This document shows, piece after piece, positions 44,701-52,422 of a stretch of DNA of 64,000 nt; position 1 is the stretch's first letter; the number at the start of each line of letters is the position of its first letter. This DNA comes from DYRB01 sp963802205 (GTDB taxonomy: Bacteria > Pseudomonadota > Gammaproteobacteria > Chromatiales > Chromatiaceae). The stretch lies in NCBI GenBank assembly GCA_963802205.1, contig CAWDHW010000004.1, positions 1-64,000 on the forward strand, read 5' to 3'. A program made the translations under genes and the position numbers. A model generated the notes under the pieces. That model made no database searches, had not been told where the DNA came from, and worked only from the letters and a program-made list of their open reading frames with translations.

Positions 44701-45963
44701 CTGGGGATCATCCCGGCCCACTTCATCATGTTCCACCTGGGCCTGGGCGGCGAGTTCACCGCCACGTCCATGATCGGCTGGATCGCCCTGGCCGGGATCA
44801 TTGTGCGCAACTCCATCCTGCTGGTGGACTTCGCGTTGCACGAGATCCAGAAGGGGGTGCCCGTCGCCGAGGCCATGATCCGCTCCTGCAAGACCCGTAC
44901 CCGGCCCATCCTGATCACGGCACTGGCCCTGGTAGCCGGGGCGAGCGTCATCTTCACGGACCCGATCTTCCAGGGCATGGCCATTTCGCTGGCGTCCGGG
45001 GTGCTGGTCTCCACCGTCCTGACGCTTATTGTCATCCCCCTGGGGTGCGTGGCGGCGAGCAAGGACATGTGCGAGGTGGCAGCCGCTACGGCGGCCCCCG
45101 GGCAGGCTGTACCCTGCGTCTTCGATGAGGCCGCCAAGGCCGAGCAACGCATCGTGACGGGGCGCAAGCCCGGTGCGGTCATGGGGTTCCTTGGCAAGCT
45201 GGCGAGTGCCCTGGTGATGGTCCTGTACGCCCTTCGTGGGATTGGCTTGCTGCTTCTCGACCTGGGCAAGGGCTACTTCGCCAAGAAGAAAGCGAAGCCG
45301 GCACCGAAGCCGACGCCTAGGCCCACGACGCCTGGCCCGAGTTCTGGTCCGACAGGTTCGGGCGGGGCACCGGCGGCCGGGCCTTCCGGAGGTCAGGGAC
45401 CGGTGACCCCGACCGCGGTCGCCGCGGGCGGGAAGCGCCGCGGCCGTCGTCAGCGCTCCGATTGCGGCGGCCCCCACCCCGCCCCAGAGTGCGGCGACCC
45501 CACCCCAACCCCCACCCCGGCCCAGAGTGTGGCGGTAGCACCGACGCAGGCCAAGGTGGAGGTCGCTCCGATCGCAGCGCCGGTTTCCACCGAGATCCCC
45601 GCCGCCCCGGTTTCGGCCTTGGCAGCATCCAAGGTGTCGGAGCTGGCAGTACCGGTATCGGCCCCAGCACCAGCCCCAGCCCCGAAGGCAACGGTCTCTG
45701 CCGCCCCGGCCGCGAAGCCAAGTCCGGGGAAGCGGTCGCCACCTGTCAAGCCAATACCGGCCAAGCCTGCGGCAACGGCCAAGCCGCCCACTCAGGAGGC
45801 CAAGGCCGGCAACGGTGGCTTGTCTGCGGGGGTTGCGGCCAATGGCTCCAAGGCGGGTAACGCCAAGGGAACGACGCCTATGGCTGCGGGGATGCAGAAA
45901 AAGAGCACGCGACGCGGCATCCGGCTGAAGGTGGACGACGGCAACGAATCGGAATTTGAGTAG
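41776..45963 (+). CDS. RND-family efflux permease with long C-terminal tail
   Basis: A 1395-residue inner-membrane proton-driven exporter, about 300 residues longer than usual (1030-1070). The RND core is complete: TM1 (FYMAMLMMGLLGLVA), porter loops (SVPMIDIMVMYPGAS, QPLERMISEIPGV), TM4 relay SIGILVDDAIVVVENIYRR near residue 445, second porter half, TM7-12 ending VSTVLTLIVIPLG near 1090. Beyond that lies an extra hydrophobic segment (LVMVLYALRGIGLLLLDLG, 1137-1163) and a ~230-residue Pro/Ala/Lys/Thr tail with a CGG-PHPAPECGDP duplication and a basic end (KKSTRRGIRLKV). The stop overlaps the next open frame. Substrate unknown. Confidence 0.87.
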   Translation: MSQDDSLTSPGAGVPPYTDESLGIAGRTARFFIRSPLSPLFYMAMLMMGLLGLVATPRQEDPQISVPMIDIMVMYPGASAQQVSNIAIQPLERMISEIPGVKHVYSASQRGQGIVTIEFDVGQQMGPSLVKVNDKLASNMDKIPPGVMPPLVQSKGIDDVPIVTLTLWSKDLDNNGMPDVDDGQLRLLAQDVLQALKEVKDTGNAFIVGGRREQVTVDVLPERLAGYQISLDQVAQTLQTANSETTAGGVESSGAHFSVTTGSFLKGIDQIGRLVVGTHGDAPVYISDVAIVSQGPEDAKQLVAFYTGPGLHDDQAKAEGVPAVTIALAKKELTNGVTVANAIIDKVEELRGGRIPSNVEVSITRNYGQSANEKVSELIFKLFVATGWVFLLVWGAFRALRPAIVVMLVIPVVLLMTIFAAWVMKYTIDRVSLFALIFSIGILVDDAIVVVENIYRRWLEVGRTDDETAVDAVREVGNPTILATFTVVAALLPMGFVSGMMGPYMEPIPALGSVAMAISLFAAFVFTPYLAVSKWLRPSMSYLETAEKREHHEAEKLEKVFRKVLSPLIESSSKRLIFRAVLWGTFLFTCAFFYFKWVPVKMLPLDNKPEFSVVLDMPEGTALPVTANLAHRMAEKLRTMPEVTAIQLYAGTARPFDFNGMVRHYYLRSDPWQGELQVQLVHKKKRHRSSHALAVEAREMLKGLTDGTGATVSVVEMPPGPPVLQSVVAEIHGPSAEVRRQFARDMTEFFRKAESNRDVDNYLRDAYDYWRFDVDTEKAVRRGISVDAINRNLGMALGGAKLGDVKQATGHETVNIVLQVPLAERSQIQRLGDLPIQSPAGTTVPLRELGTWQRVPEEDIIYRKDLRAVEYVVADVGGNLAAPVYSMFQVEDLIRDSGYKAPDGVVPEGYWLGAPPSDKVSTWEWAGEWTVTFETFRDMGAAFMVALVLIYILVVWEFGNFRIPLVIMAPIPLTLLGIIPAHFIMFHLGLGGEFTATSMIGWIALAGIIVRNSILLVDFALHEIQKGVPVAEAMIRSCKTRTRPILITALALVAGASVIFTDPIFQGMAISLASGVLVSTVLTLIVIPLGCVAASKDMCEVAAATAAPGQAVPCVFDEAAKAEQRIVTGRKPGAVMGFLGKLASALVMVLYALRGIGLLLLDLGKGYFAKKKAKPAPKPTPRPTTPGPSSGPTGSGGAPAAGPSGGQGPVTPTAVAAGGKRRGRRQRSDCGGPHPAPECGDPTPTPTPAQSVAVAPTQAKVEVAPIAAPVSTEIPAAPVSALAASKVSELAVPVSAPAPAPAPKATVSAAPAAKPSPGKRSPPVKPIPAKPAATAKPPTQEAKAGNGGLSAGVAANGSKAGNAKGTTPMAAGMQKKSTRRGIRLKVDDGNESEFE

Positions 45964-46078
45964 GCCAATGGCGTTGCCAGACTACGCCGGTGCCGGTGTC
46001 AGTACCACGGTTCTTGGGTCCGCCGCACCGTCGATCCCGTTGTTCGGGGCGACGGGGTGGCCGGCCGAACGAGTGTTG

Positions 46079-46621
46079 ATGGTTCAGCAAGCGCATTCAT
46101 CCCGAACGGGTCACTGGGCAATGTTCCTGCCCCTCCTGTTACTGATCGGCTCTCTGCTCTGCGTGTCCGCCCTGGCAGCGGGGCCGGGTACCTGGGACGG
46201 GGGCCGGCAGGCCCCCTCGCCCTCGGGTACCCGCCCGGCGGACCTGGATTTCGATCCCCCCCTGACATTGCCTCCGGCGACCGGGGCCGGATCTGCGCGG
46301 GTACCTGTCCTCAACAACCCAGACCCGACTACCGCATCAGGCGCTCCGGGCGCCGGGGCGCCGGGTGAGGCGTTTCGGTTCCGGGGCGACAAGACCCTCC
46401 AGCAGGCCCCCGGCGTCGAGTCGTCCTCTGCACCGGGCTACCGCTTCCGCCCCCTGACCCCTGCCGAGCAGGAGCGTAGCGAGGAACTGGTGGGCTGGCG
46501 GCCCCTGGGGCGGGATGGGCACCGTAGCCAGGCGCCTGCCCGGGATGTCCAAAGCGAGGATGACGCCTACGGGTACCATTCGGATTCTTGGTTCCGCAAA
46601 TACTATGGCGAGCGCCCCTGA
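46079..46621 (+). CDS. Uncharacterised exported proline-rich protein
   Basis: About 180 residues from ATG 46079; the frame is open upstream to 45956, overlapping the permease stop, so a longer form is possible. A hydrophobic signal-like helix (WAMFLPLLLLIGSLLCVSAL) is followed by a disordered Pro/Gly/Ala region and a conserved-looking acidic/aromatic end (GYRFRPLTPAEQERSEELV, then YHSDSWFRKYYG). No known domain was recognised. Position right after the RND pair suggests a periplasmic accessory, but this is inference from location. Confidence 0.55.
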   Translation: MVQQAHSSRTGHWAMFLPLLLLIGSLLCVSALAAGPGTWDGGRQAPSPSGTRPADLDFDPPLTLPPATGAGSARVPVLNNPDPTTASGAPGAGAPGEAFRFRGDKTLQQAPGVESSSAPGYRFRPLTPAEQERSEELVGWRPLGRDGHRSQAPARDVQSEDDAYGYHSDSWFRKYYGERP

Positions 46622-46725
46622 CATGTGCACGGACCCAGGCATGGACCGGCGGGAACTGGGGCAGACCGGGGACCAAGCCATGATTCACTACGTTCGAGCG
46701 CGACATGAGGAGGATTAGAATAGCC

Positions 46726-47502
46726 ATGAAGACCCAATTTACAGCCATTGTCGTCGCTGTGCTGTTGCCCCTGGCAGCGACCGGCGCCCGGGCCGAGGGA
46801 CCTCAGTTCTCTGCTGAGACGGTCCAGCGCGGCGGCACCGGGGAGGCGTCCACCGGCAAGATGTTCGTCGGCGATGGGCGTATGCGCATGGAGATGAGTG
46901 CCCAGGGCCAGACCCTGGTTCGAATCACCGATGAGAAACGTAGGGTCGAGTGGCTGCTGTTCCCGGATCAAAAGACCTACCTGGAACGTCAGGCCGGGCC
47001 CGACCAAGCCGGTTCGGCATCCAGCCCGTCCGCCACGGCCGCCGATCCCTGTGCCGGGATAACCGGCCTGACCTGTCGCAAGCTCGGCGACGAGGATGTC
47101 GGCGGGCGCCCCGCGGTGAAGTGGGAGATCACGGGCAACCAAGACGACAAGCCCGTTACCAGTCAGCAGTGGATCGACCGCGAGCGCGGCATCCCGCTAC
47201 GCCAGCAGTTCCCCGATGGCGGCAAGATGGAGCTCAGCCTGCGCGGCAAGGAGACCCTGGAGGGGCGGAGCGTCGAAAAGTGGGAGGTCGTAGTGGAGGC
47301 CCCGGGGCGGCAGCCGTCCCACACCTTCCAGTGGTATGACCCGGAGCTGAAGCTCGCCGTGCGCCAGGAATTCCCCGGCGGCGGCGTCAGCGAGTTGAAG
47401 AACATCCGCGTCGGCAAGCAGCCGGACGACCTCTTCGTGGTCCCGGCGGGCTATAGCCGCGGAACGCCGCCCACGGCCCCAACTCCGCAGCAGAAGCCTT
47501 GA
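46726..47502 (+). CDS. Periplasmic DUF4412/LolA-like protein
   Basis: A 258-residue exported protein from ATG 46726, with AGGAGG 12 bases before it; a second ATG at 46705 in frame is possible. Signal peptide TAIVVAVLLPLAATGARAEG. The mature part has the beta-rich pattern of DUF4412 or LolA/LolB-like proteins: SAETVQRGGTGEASTGKMFV, RMRMEMSAQGQTLVRI, WLLFPDQKTYLE, then CAGITGLTCRKLGDEDVGGR-like and KNIRVGKQPDDLFVVPAGY at the end. One Cys pair could form a disulfide. Such folds often bind lipids or lipoproteins. Function here unknown; it may act with the RND system. Confidence 0.65.
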   Translation: MKTQFTAIVVAVLLPLAATGARAEGPQFSAETVQRGGTGEASTGKMFVGDGRMRMEMSAQGQTLVRITDEKRRVEWLLFPDQKTYLERQAGPDQAGSASSPSATAADPCAGITGLTCRKLGDEDVGGRPAVKWEITGNQDDKPVTSQQWIDRERGIPLRQQFPDGGKMELSLRGKETLEGRSVEKWEVVVEAPGRQPSHTFQWYDPELKLAVRQEFPGGGVSELKNIRVGKQPDDLFVVPAGYSRGTPPTAPTPQQKP

Positions 47503-47614
47503 TGGACGACAGGGACCCCGGGCGCTGTGCCCCGGTCGGCGGCGAACGCCGGGTGGGTCCGACGTCGGTGACCCAAAGAGCTCTCAAACAGGTCGGCGTT
47601 CATGGGGGGAGAAC

Positions 47615-48247
47615 ATGATCACTGTGATCGGGAGCCTAAAGGGCGGCTCCGGCAAGAGTACCGTCACCTTCAATCTGGCGGTCTGGTTGGCGATGGCGGA
47701 CGTCAAGGTCCAGCTCATCGACATCGACCCTCAGGCGACCCTGACCGATGTGGGTGACGTGCGTCTGGAGGAAGGCTTCGATCCGCCCCTGCGCGTCCAG
47801 GACAAGAGTGCCCTGACCCCCGAGCACCTCGCCGCCGCGGACGAGACGCTGATCGATGTGGGTACCGCGGACATGGACGCCATGCGACGCGCCTTGCAGT
47901 TGTGCGATCGGGTGGTCGTTCCGGTCCCGCCGTCCCAGGCGGACATCTGGTCCACCCAGCGTTACATCCATCTGATTGCCTCGGCTGATCGACCCAAGGC
48001 CCCGGCTGTCTTCGGCTTCATCAACCGCGGGGATACACACCACGCGGTGCGCGAAACCGATGAGGCGGCGGCGGCCTTGGTCTCGCTGCCCGGGATCAAG
48101 TTCATCAAGGCCCGCCTCGGTCAGCGTACCGTTTTCCGGCGCTCTTTCAGCGAGGGGCTGGCGGTGTTCGAGCTGGAGCCCCGCGGCAAGGCGTCCAAGG
48201 AGTTTCTGTCCCTTGCCGCGGCCCTGTACCCACACCTGGTGAGCTGA
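47615..48247 (+). CDS. Orphan ParA/MinD-like ATPase
   Basis: A 210-residue deviant Walker ATPase without an N-terminal DNA-binding domain. The deviant P-loop is SLKGGSGKSTVTFNLA (signature Lys then GKST), switch I/II regions LIDIDPQATLTD and ETLIDVGTADMDAM, and a C-terminal basic patch (KARLGQRTVFRRSF). ATG 47615 is preceded by GGGGGAGA. No parB or parS-like site is nearby, so it is not the chromosome segregation system. Size and motifs fit the small ParA-like proteins that position cellular cargos. The next gene, a single-span coiled-coil membrane protein, is the best partner candidate. Confidence 0.82.
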   Translation: MITVIGSLKGGSGKSTVTFNLAVWLAMADVKVQLIDIDPQATLTDVGDVRLEEGFDPPLRVQDKSALTPEHLAAADETLIDVGTADMDAMRRALQLCDRVVVPVPPSQADIWSTQRYIHLIASADRPKAPAVFGFINRGDTHHAVRETDEAAAALVSLPGIKFIKARLGQRTVFRRSFSEGLAVFELEPRGKASKEFLSLAAALYPHLVS

Positions 48248-48368
48248 TCGGCCCTGGGCGCGTGGGCGAGATGCCCGCGCGGCCGAGGGCTGTCTTGTGC
48301 CCCAGGCTTTCTATGTTAAGCTTTTGCGACTTTCAGCGGCTGCCACCGCACTCACCACGGGCCTTGCC

Positions 48369-48902
48369 ATGACGGATAGCGAGAACGGTATCACCGCCCA
48401 GCCGCAGCCGCCCCTTCAAGGCAATCAGGGGCGCGTTCTCAGTTCGACGGAGCATCGGAAGGGCGACGCCTACGCAATGGACCGCCTGTCCCAGGCCTTC
48501 GAGACCAGTGCCAAGCGCTGGGAACTGATCGTTTACCCCACGCTGTTTGCCTTCATCATCCTGGCGGCCTATGGCTTCTATCTGGTGTTTAGTCTGGCCA
48601 AGGATGTGCACTACCTGGCCATCAGTGTGGACTCGAACATGACAGTCCTGGCCAGCAATATGCAGTCCATGTCCGACGACATGGGGCAGATGTCCGCCAA
48701 CGTCAGGTCCATGGCGGTCGGCGTCGAGTCCATGGCCCGCGATGTCAGCACCCTGGAGCCGATGCTGACCAGCATCGAAGGTATGGACCGCGCGATCCAG
48801 GCCATGAATTTCAGTACGGCCAGCATGCGTGACGACTTCTCGGTGCTCAACCGCAATGTCAGCCGCCCGATGCACTTCATGAACTCCTTCATGCCCTGGT
48901 GA
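48369..48902 (+). CDS. Single-span membrane protein with heptad-like coiled coil
   Basis: About 177 residues from ATG 48369 (the frame is open from 48297). A Gln/Pro-rich N-terminal tail, then one strong transmembrane helix (LIVYPTLFAFIILAAYGFYLVF). A long periplasmic or cytosolic helical region follows with repeating S-M/N-x2-M spacing (SNMQSMSDDMGQMSANV, VESMARDVSTLEPMLTSI), ending RPMHFMNSFMPW. Met and Ser recur about every 7 residues. No recognised family. It sits 121 bp downstream of the orphan ParA on the same strand. Confidence 0.6.
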   Translation: MTDSENGITAQPQPPLQGNQGRVLSSTEHRKGDAYAMDRLSQAFETSAKRWELIVYPTLFAFIILAAYGFYLVFSLAKDVHYLAISVDSNMTVLASNMQSMSDDMGQMSANVRSMAVGVESMARDVSTLEPMLTSIEGMDRAIQAMNFSTASMRDDFSVLNRNVSRPMHFMNSFMPW

Positions 48903-49016
48903 GATCGGCAACGGAGACTGTCCGGCCGGGCCCTCTCCCAAGAAGAGAAGGGGACTTGGAGCCCCTGCGGCGCGACGATCACGGTAACGGTGCCTGTGTC
49001 ATCCGAGCGATCTCCC

Positions 49017-49961
49017 ATGTCAGCCACTGGCGATTCTATCCAGACGCCCGATGACGCCCAGGTGCGTCTGGTCGTCGCCATCTCTTCGCGCGCCCTGTTC
49101 GACCTCGGCGAGTCCCATCGGGTCTTCGAGGCCGATGGGGTGGATGCCTACCGCCGCTACCAGGTGGAGCGGGAGAACGACCCCCTGGGGCCGGGGGTGG
49201 CCTTTTCCCTGGTCAGGAAGCTCTTGGGGCTCAATCTGCTCCTCCTGGACAAGGGGCGGGTGGAGGTCATACTGCTGTCGCGCAACAGCTCCGACACCGG
49301 GTTGCGGGTACTCAATTCCGCTCGCCATCACGGGTTGGATATCGGCCGTGCGGCCTTTTCTGGTGGTAGCAGCCCGTACCGCTATGTGGCGGCGTTCGGT
49401 GCCCACCTCTTCTTGTCCGCCGATCCCCAGGATGTGCGCCTGGCCCTGGACGCGGGTTGCGCGGCGGCGACCATCCTGACGGCTCGTGCCGTCGCGGCCG
49501 GGTCGGCAGAGGGTCAATTGCGCATCGCCTTCGACGGCGACGCGGTCCTGTTCTCCGATGAGGCCGAACGGGTCTATCGCCAACATGGTTTGGCCGCCTT
49601 CAATGCCACCGAGGCCGCCGCCGCCCACAAGCCCCTGGCGGGCGGGCCCTTCAAGGACTTTCTACTCGCCCTGCACCGTATCCAGGCGCTGTTCCCGGCG
49701 GAGGGTTCGCCCCTGCGCACGGCGCTGATCACCTCGCGCGGAGCGCCATCGCACGAGCGGGTCATCCGAACGCTCCGCGACTGGGGCATCCGCATCGACG
49801 AGGCCCTGTTCCTCGGTGGCCTGGACAAGGGGCGCTTCCTGCGCTCCTTCGACGCGGACATTTTCTTCGACGATCAGGAGTCGCATTGCGACTCCGCCCG
49901 CTCGGTGGTCGCCACCGGGCATGTCCCCCATGGTGTCGCCAACTCCTTGCCCAGGCGCTGA
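49017..49961 (+). CDS. 5'-nucleotidase (PF06189-type)
   Basis: A 314-residue cytosolic 5'-nucleotidase-type protein. VVAISSRALFDLGESHRVFE starts the HAD-like fold, GLRVLNSARHHGLDIGRAAFSG and VAAFGAHLFLSA are typical of the family, FDGDAVLFSDEAERVY carries the core Asp, and the C-terminal DIFFDDQESHCDSA with GHVPHGVAN closes it. ATG 49017 is chosen over the GTG at 48990. It would hydrolyse nucleoside monophosphates. It is the last plus-strand gene of the run and faces the FimX-like gene. Confidence 0.85.
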   Translation: MSATGDSIQTPDDAQVRLVVAISSRALFDLGESHRVFEADGVDAYRRYQVERENDPLGPGVAFSLVRKLLGLNLLLLDKGRVEVILLSRNSSDTGLRVLNSARHHGLDIGRAAFSGGSSPYRYVAAFGAHLFLSADPQDVRLALDAGCAAATILTARAVAAGSAEGQLRIAFDGDAVLFSDEAERVYRQHGLAAFNATEAAAAHKPLAGGPFKDFLLALHRIQALFPAEGSPLRTALITSRGAPSHERVIRTLRDWGIRIDEALFLGGLDKGRFLRSFDADIFFDDQESHCDSARSVVATGHVPHGVANSLPRR

Positions 49962-50042
49962 ACCTGAAAGGGACCGTTCTCGCGCTTGCGTCTGCGCGGG
50001 AAAACGATCGCCGGGGCTGGGCGCAAGGGCCAGAAGGCGCGC

Positions 50043-52331
50043 TCAGCCCTGAAGTTGGAGGGCGGGGGAGGGGGCCTGCAGGAAGTTGCCCTGGACGAAG
50101 TCGACCCCCGCGGTCCACAGAACGGTGAGGGCGCGGGCGTCCTCCACCCCGGTTACGATGCTCTTGACGTTGAATTCATGGGCCAGGCTGGCAAAGGCGA
50201 TGAGCTGCTGTTGCTTGACCTTGTCCTCCGCCAGGCCGCGGGCGAAGTTGTGGGCAAACAGCAAAAAGTCCAACGGCAGGCGCTGCATCAGGCTTTGGGG
50301 GTCGTCGAGTTGGCCGCAGCGGGTTAGGGCGACGCGGCACTTGATTTTCTTGAGCCCCTCCACCAGTCGCACCAGTGCGGGCAGGTTGCGACGGGCCTCA
50401 TCCTCAGGAAACTGGAAGGTAAGCCAACTGCCTCGTGCGCCCTGGTCGCGCAGGGTGTCGCAGATCCATATCAGGAGGTCGTCGTCCCGAAGGCTGGCCT
50501 CGCCGATGTTGATGAAGAAGTTCAGGCGATGCCCCATGGCGCGTTGGTTGGCCAATTCGGCGATGGCGTGGGTGATGACCCAGCGGTCGATGTCCCCCAT
50601 GCGTCCGGTTGCGTTGGCGGCACCGATGAATTCCTTGGCCTCGTGCAGGTGCTCGTCGGCGTCGAGCAGGCGCAGCAGGACGCTGTGATTCTCCTGGTCT
50701 TCGCCCATGAGGCTGATGATCGGCTGGAAGACCAGCCGCAATTCCGCCGCCCCGGACTCGTCCAGGGCCTCGTTGACCAGAGCGGCCATGAGGGCCTGGT
50801 CGGTTAGGGGGGGCGACGGGCCCCGGGGTGTCGCTGGCGGCCTGGGTCGCTGCCGTGGGTGAGGGTTGGCGACTGTCGGGGCCACTACCCTGTTGCTGGG
50901 ATGGGGAGGCGGGACTCTGGGGCGTTCCGGTGGGACTGCCCTGTCGGGTGTTGGGTTCAGCGTTGGGTGCGGAGGCTGGCTGGGTTGGGGATAGTGCGTC
51001 GCGTGCGGCGCTGGACCAGGTGCGGGCCTTTTGGCCTGAACTGCAGGTTCGTAGGGGAACCCCTGGGGCCTGTGGGCGGGCAGGTGTCTCGCCGATTGGG
51101 GATTGGCATCGGCCCAGGCGCGGTTCAGCAGATCGGTCGCGGAGCTGCCCTGTTGCCCCGTCAGGGCAACCCCCAGGGCGCAGCAGGGGCTTGGGTTAAC
51201 GCCCAGGGACTCCAACAACAGGCGGACCTTTTGGCCCAGGTCATCGGCGATGGCGCGCGCATCTCCCGGGCCCTGCACCTCGGCCAGGATGGCAAAGGCA
51301 TCGTTGCCCACCTGGGCCAGGTAACCGCCCTCGGGGATGTGGTTCGGCAGGGATCTGGCGATGCTCGCCGAGACCTCGAAGGCGGTGGTCAGGCCGTCGC
51401 GTTGTGCGATGCGATCCAGGCCCTGGAGGCCGAGGTAGATCAGGGCCAGGTGAGCACCATCAGCCACCGAGACGCGCCGGGAGATTGCATCCATCAGGGC
51501 GACGCGACAAGGCAATCCAGTATCGGGGTCGATTTGTGCGGCGGCGGCCATCGATCCCGGTTCCGGTCTGAGCTTCACGGTCAGGCGCAAGCAGCGCTCG
51601 CCATCCACCTCGGCCGGCGCCGCACGCATTTCCGCATCGAAGCGACGACCATCGGTGTGCAGGCAGGCAAGATACATGGGCCCGACGGCGGGCAAATCGG
51701 TGTCCGTCTCGTGGGCGCGCAGGAAGGCCCGCGCCTCCCCGCGCTGCTCCGGTGCGACGAGGTCCAGCAACGGGATGCCCTCCAGCTCCTCGTCCCGGAC
51801 GAATCCGAAGATTTTCCGGTACATCGGGTTGGCGAGGACGTGCAGTCCCTGCTGGACGAAGGCGAAGGGCTCCGTGGAGGCCTCGACCAGGTCGCGGGTG
51901 CGCTGTTCGCAGCGTTCGAGTTGCTCGCGGGCTACGGCGAGGGCGCGACGCTGCTGCAAGTCGCCAAACTCGCGGGTCACCGCGATTTGCAGGCGCTCCG
52001 GGTCGTGGCGTGCGATCAGGTCCCTGGCCCCGGAGCGCAGTGCCTGAAATAGGGGCTCAGGGTCGGCGTCTGCCTCGTCGATAAGGAGCAGCGGCATGTC
52101 CAGGCCGAGCCTTTGATGGTGGCTCATGGTCGCCTGAAGGTCGATCTGGGGGTCGTAGACACAGCACAGGATGAGGTCGCAGGGGTGTTTGGCGGCCAGC
52201 TCCGCCAGCCGCTCCGGGTGGTGGGTATAGAAGCCCCGAACCGGTAGCCCGCGGTTGCGCAGCTGCGTGATCAACCCCTCCGCCTCATTGGCCTGGGAAC
52301 TAAGGATCAGCAGATCGATTGGGTTGGACAC
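50043..52331 (-). CDS. FimX-like protein with degenerate GGDEF and EAL domains
   Basis: A 762-residue protein (GTG 52331). Order: N-terminal REC-like domain (1-125) lacking a clear phospho-acceptor context, PAS domain (about 135-260), degenerate GGDEF (VGNDAFAI replaces GGDEF), a ~100-residue Pro/His-rich linker, and a C-terminal EAL domain in which the EAL motif is SVLLRL. Later catalytic acidic positions are also changed. This is the layout of Pseudomonas FimX, which binds c-di-GMP through an inactive EAL to control type IV pili. Here it likely acts as a c-di-GMP effector rather than an enzyme. It converges with the 5'-nucleotidase gene. Confidence 0.8.
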   Translation of the reverse strand: MSNPIDLLILSSQANEAEGLITQLRNRGLPVRGFYTHHPERLAELAAKHPCDLILCCVYDPQIDLQATMSHHQRLGLDMPLLLIDEADADPEPLFQALRSGARDLIARHDPERLQIAVTREFGDLQQRRALAVAREQLERCEQRTRDLVEASTEPFAFVQQGLHVLANPMYRKIFGFVRDEELEGIPLLDLVAPEQRGEARAFLRAHETDTDLPAVGPMYLACLHTDGRRFDAEMRAAPAEVDGERCLRLTVKLRPEPGSMAAAAQIDPDTGLPCRVALMDAISRRVSVADGAHLALIYLGLQGLDRIAQRDGLTTAFEVSASIARSLPNHIPEGGYLAQVGNDAFAILAEVQGPGDARAIADDLGQKVRLLLESLGVNPSPCCALGVALTGQQGSSATDLLNRAWADANPQSARHLPAHRPQGFPYEPAVQAKRPAPGPAPHATHYPQPSQPPHPTLNPTPDRAVPPERPRVPPPHPSNRVVAPTVANPHPRQRPRPPATPRGPSPPLTDQALMAALVNEALDESGAAELRLVFQPIISLMGEDQENHSVLLRLLDADEHLHEAKEFIGAANATGRMGDIDRWVITHAIAELANQRAMGHRLNFFINIGEASLRDDDLLIWICDTLRDQGARGSWLTFQFPEDEARRNLPALVRLVEGLKKIKCRVALTRCGQLDDPQSLMQRLPLDFLLFAHNFARGLAEDKVKQQQLIAFASLAHEFNVKSIVTGVEDARALTVLWTAGVDFVQGNFLQAPSPALQLQG

Positions 52332-52422
52332 GGCGGCACTGGATGCTTAGGTGGGTTGCGGACCCCGACGACAGGACGCCGGGAACCTCAGGGTGCTATC
52401 GGTCCTAGGGTACCAATCTCGA

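Noticed and set aside
43489..45477. Open frames opposite and within the RND permease
   Set aside because: His/Gln/Leu-rich shadows typical of antisense in GC-rich membrane protein genes; no independent start signals.
47615..48902. Carboxysome-positioning McdA/McdB
   Set aside because: No carboxysome genes are nearby and the membrane partner has a transmembrane helix, unlike McdB.
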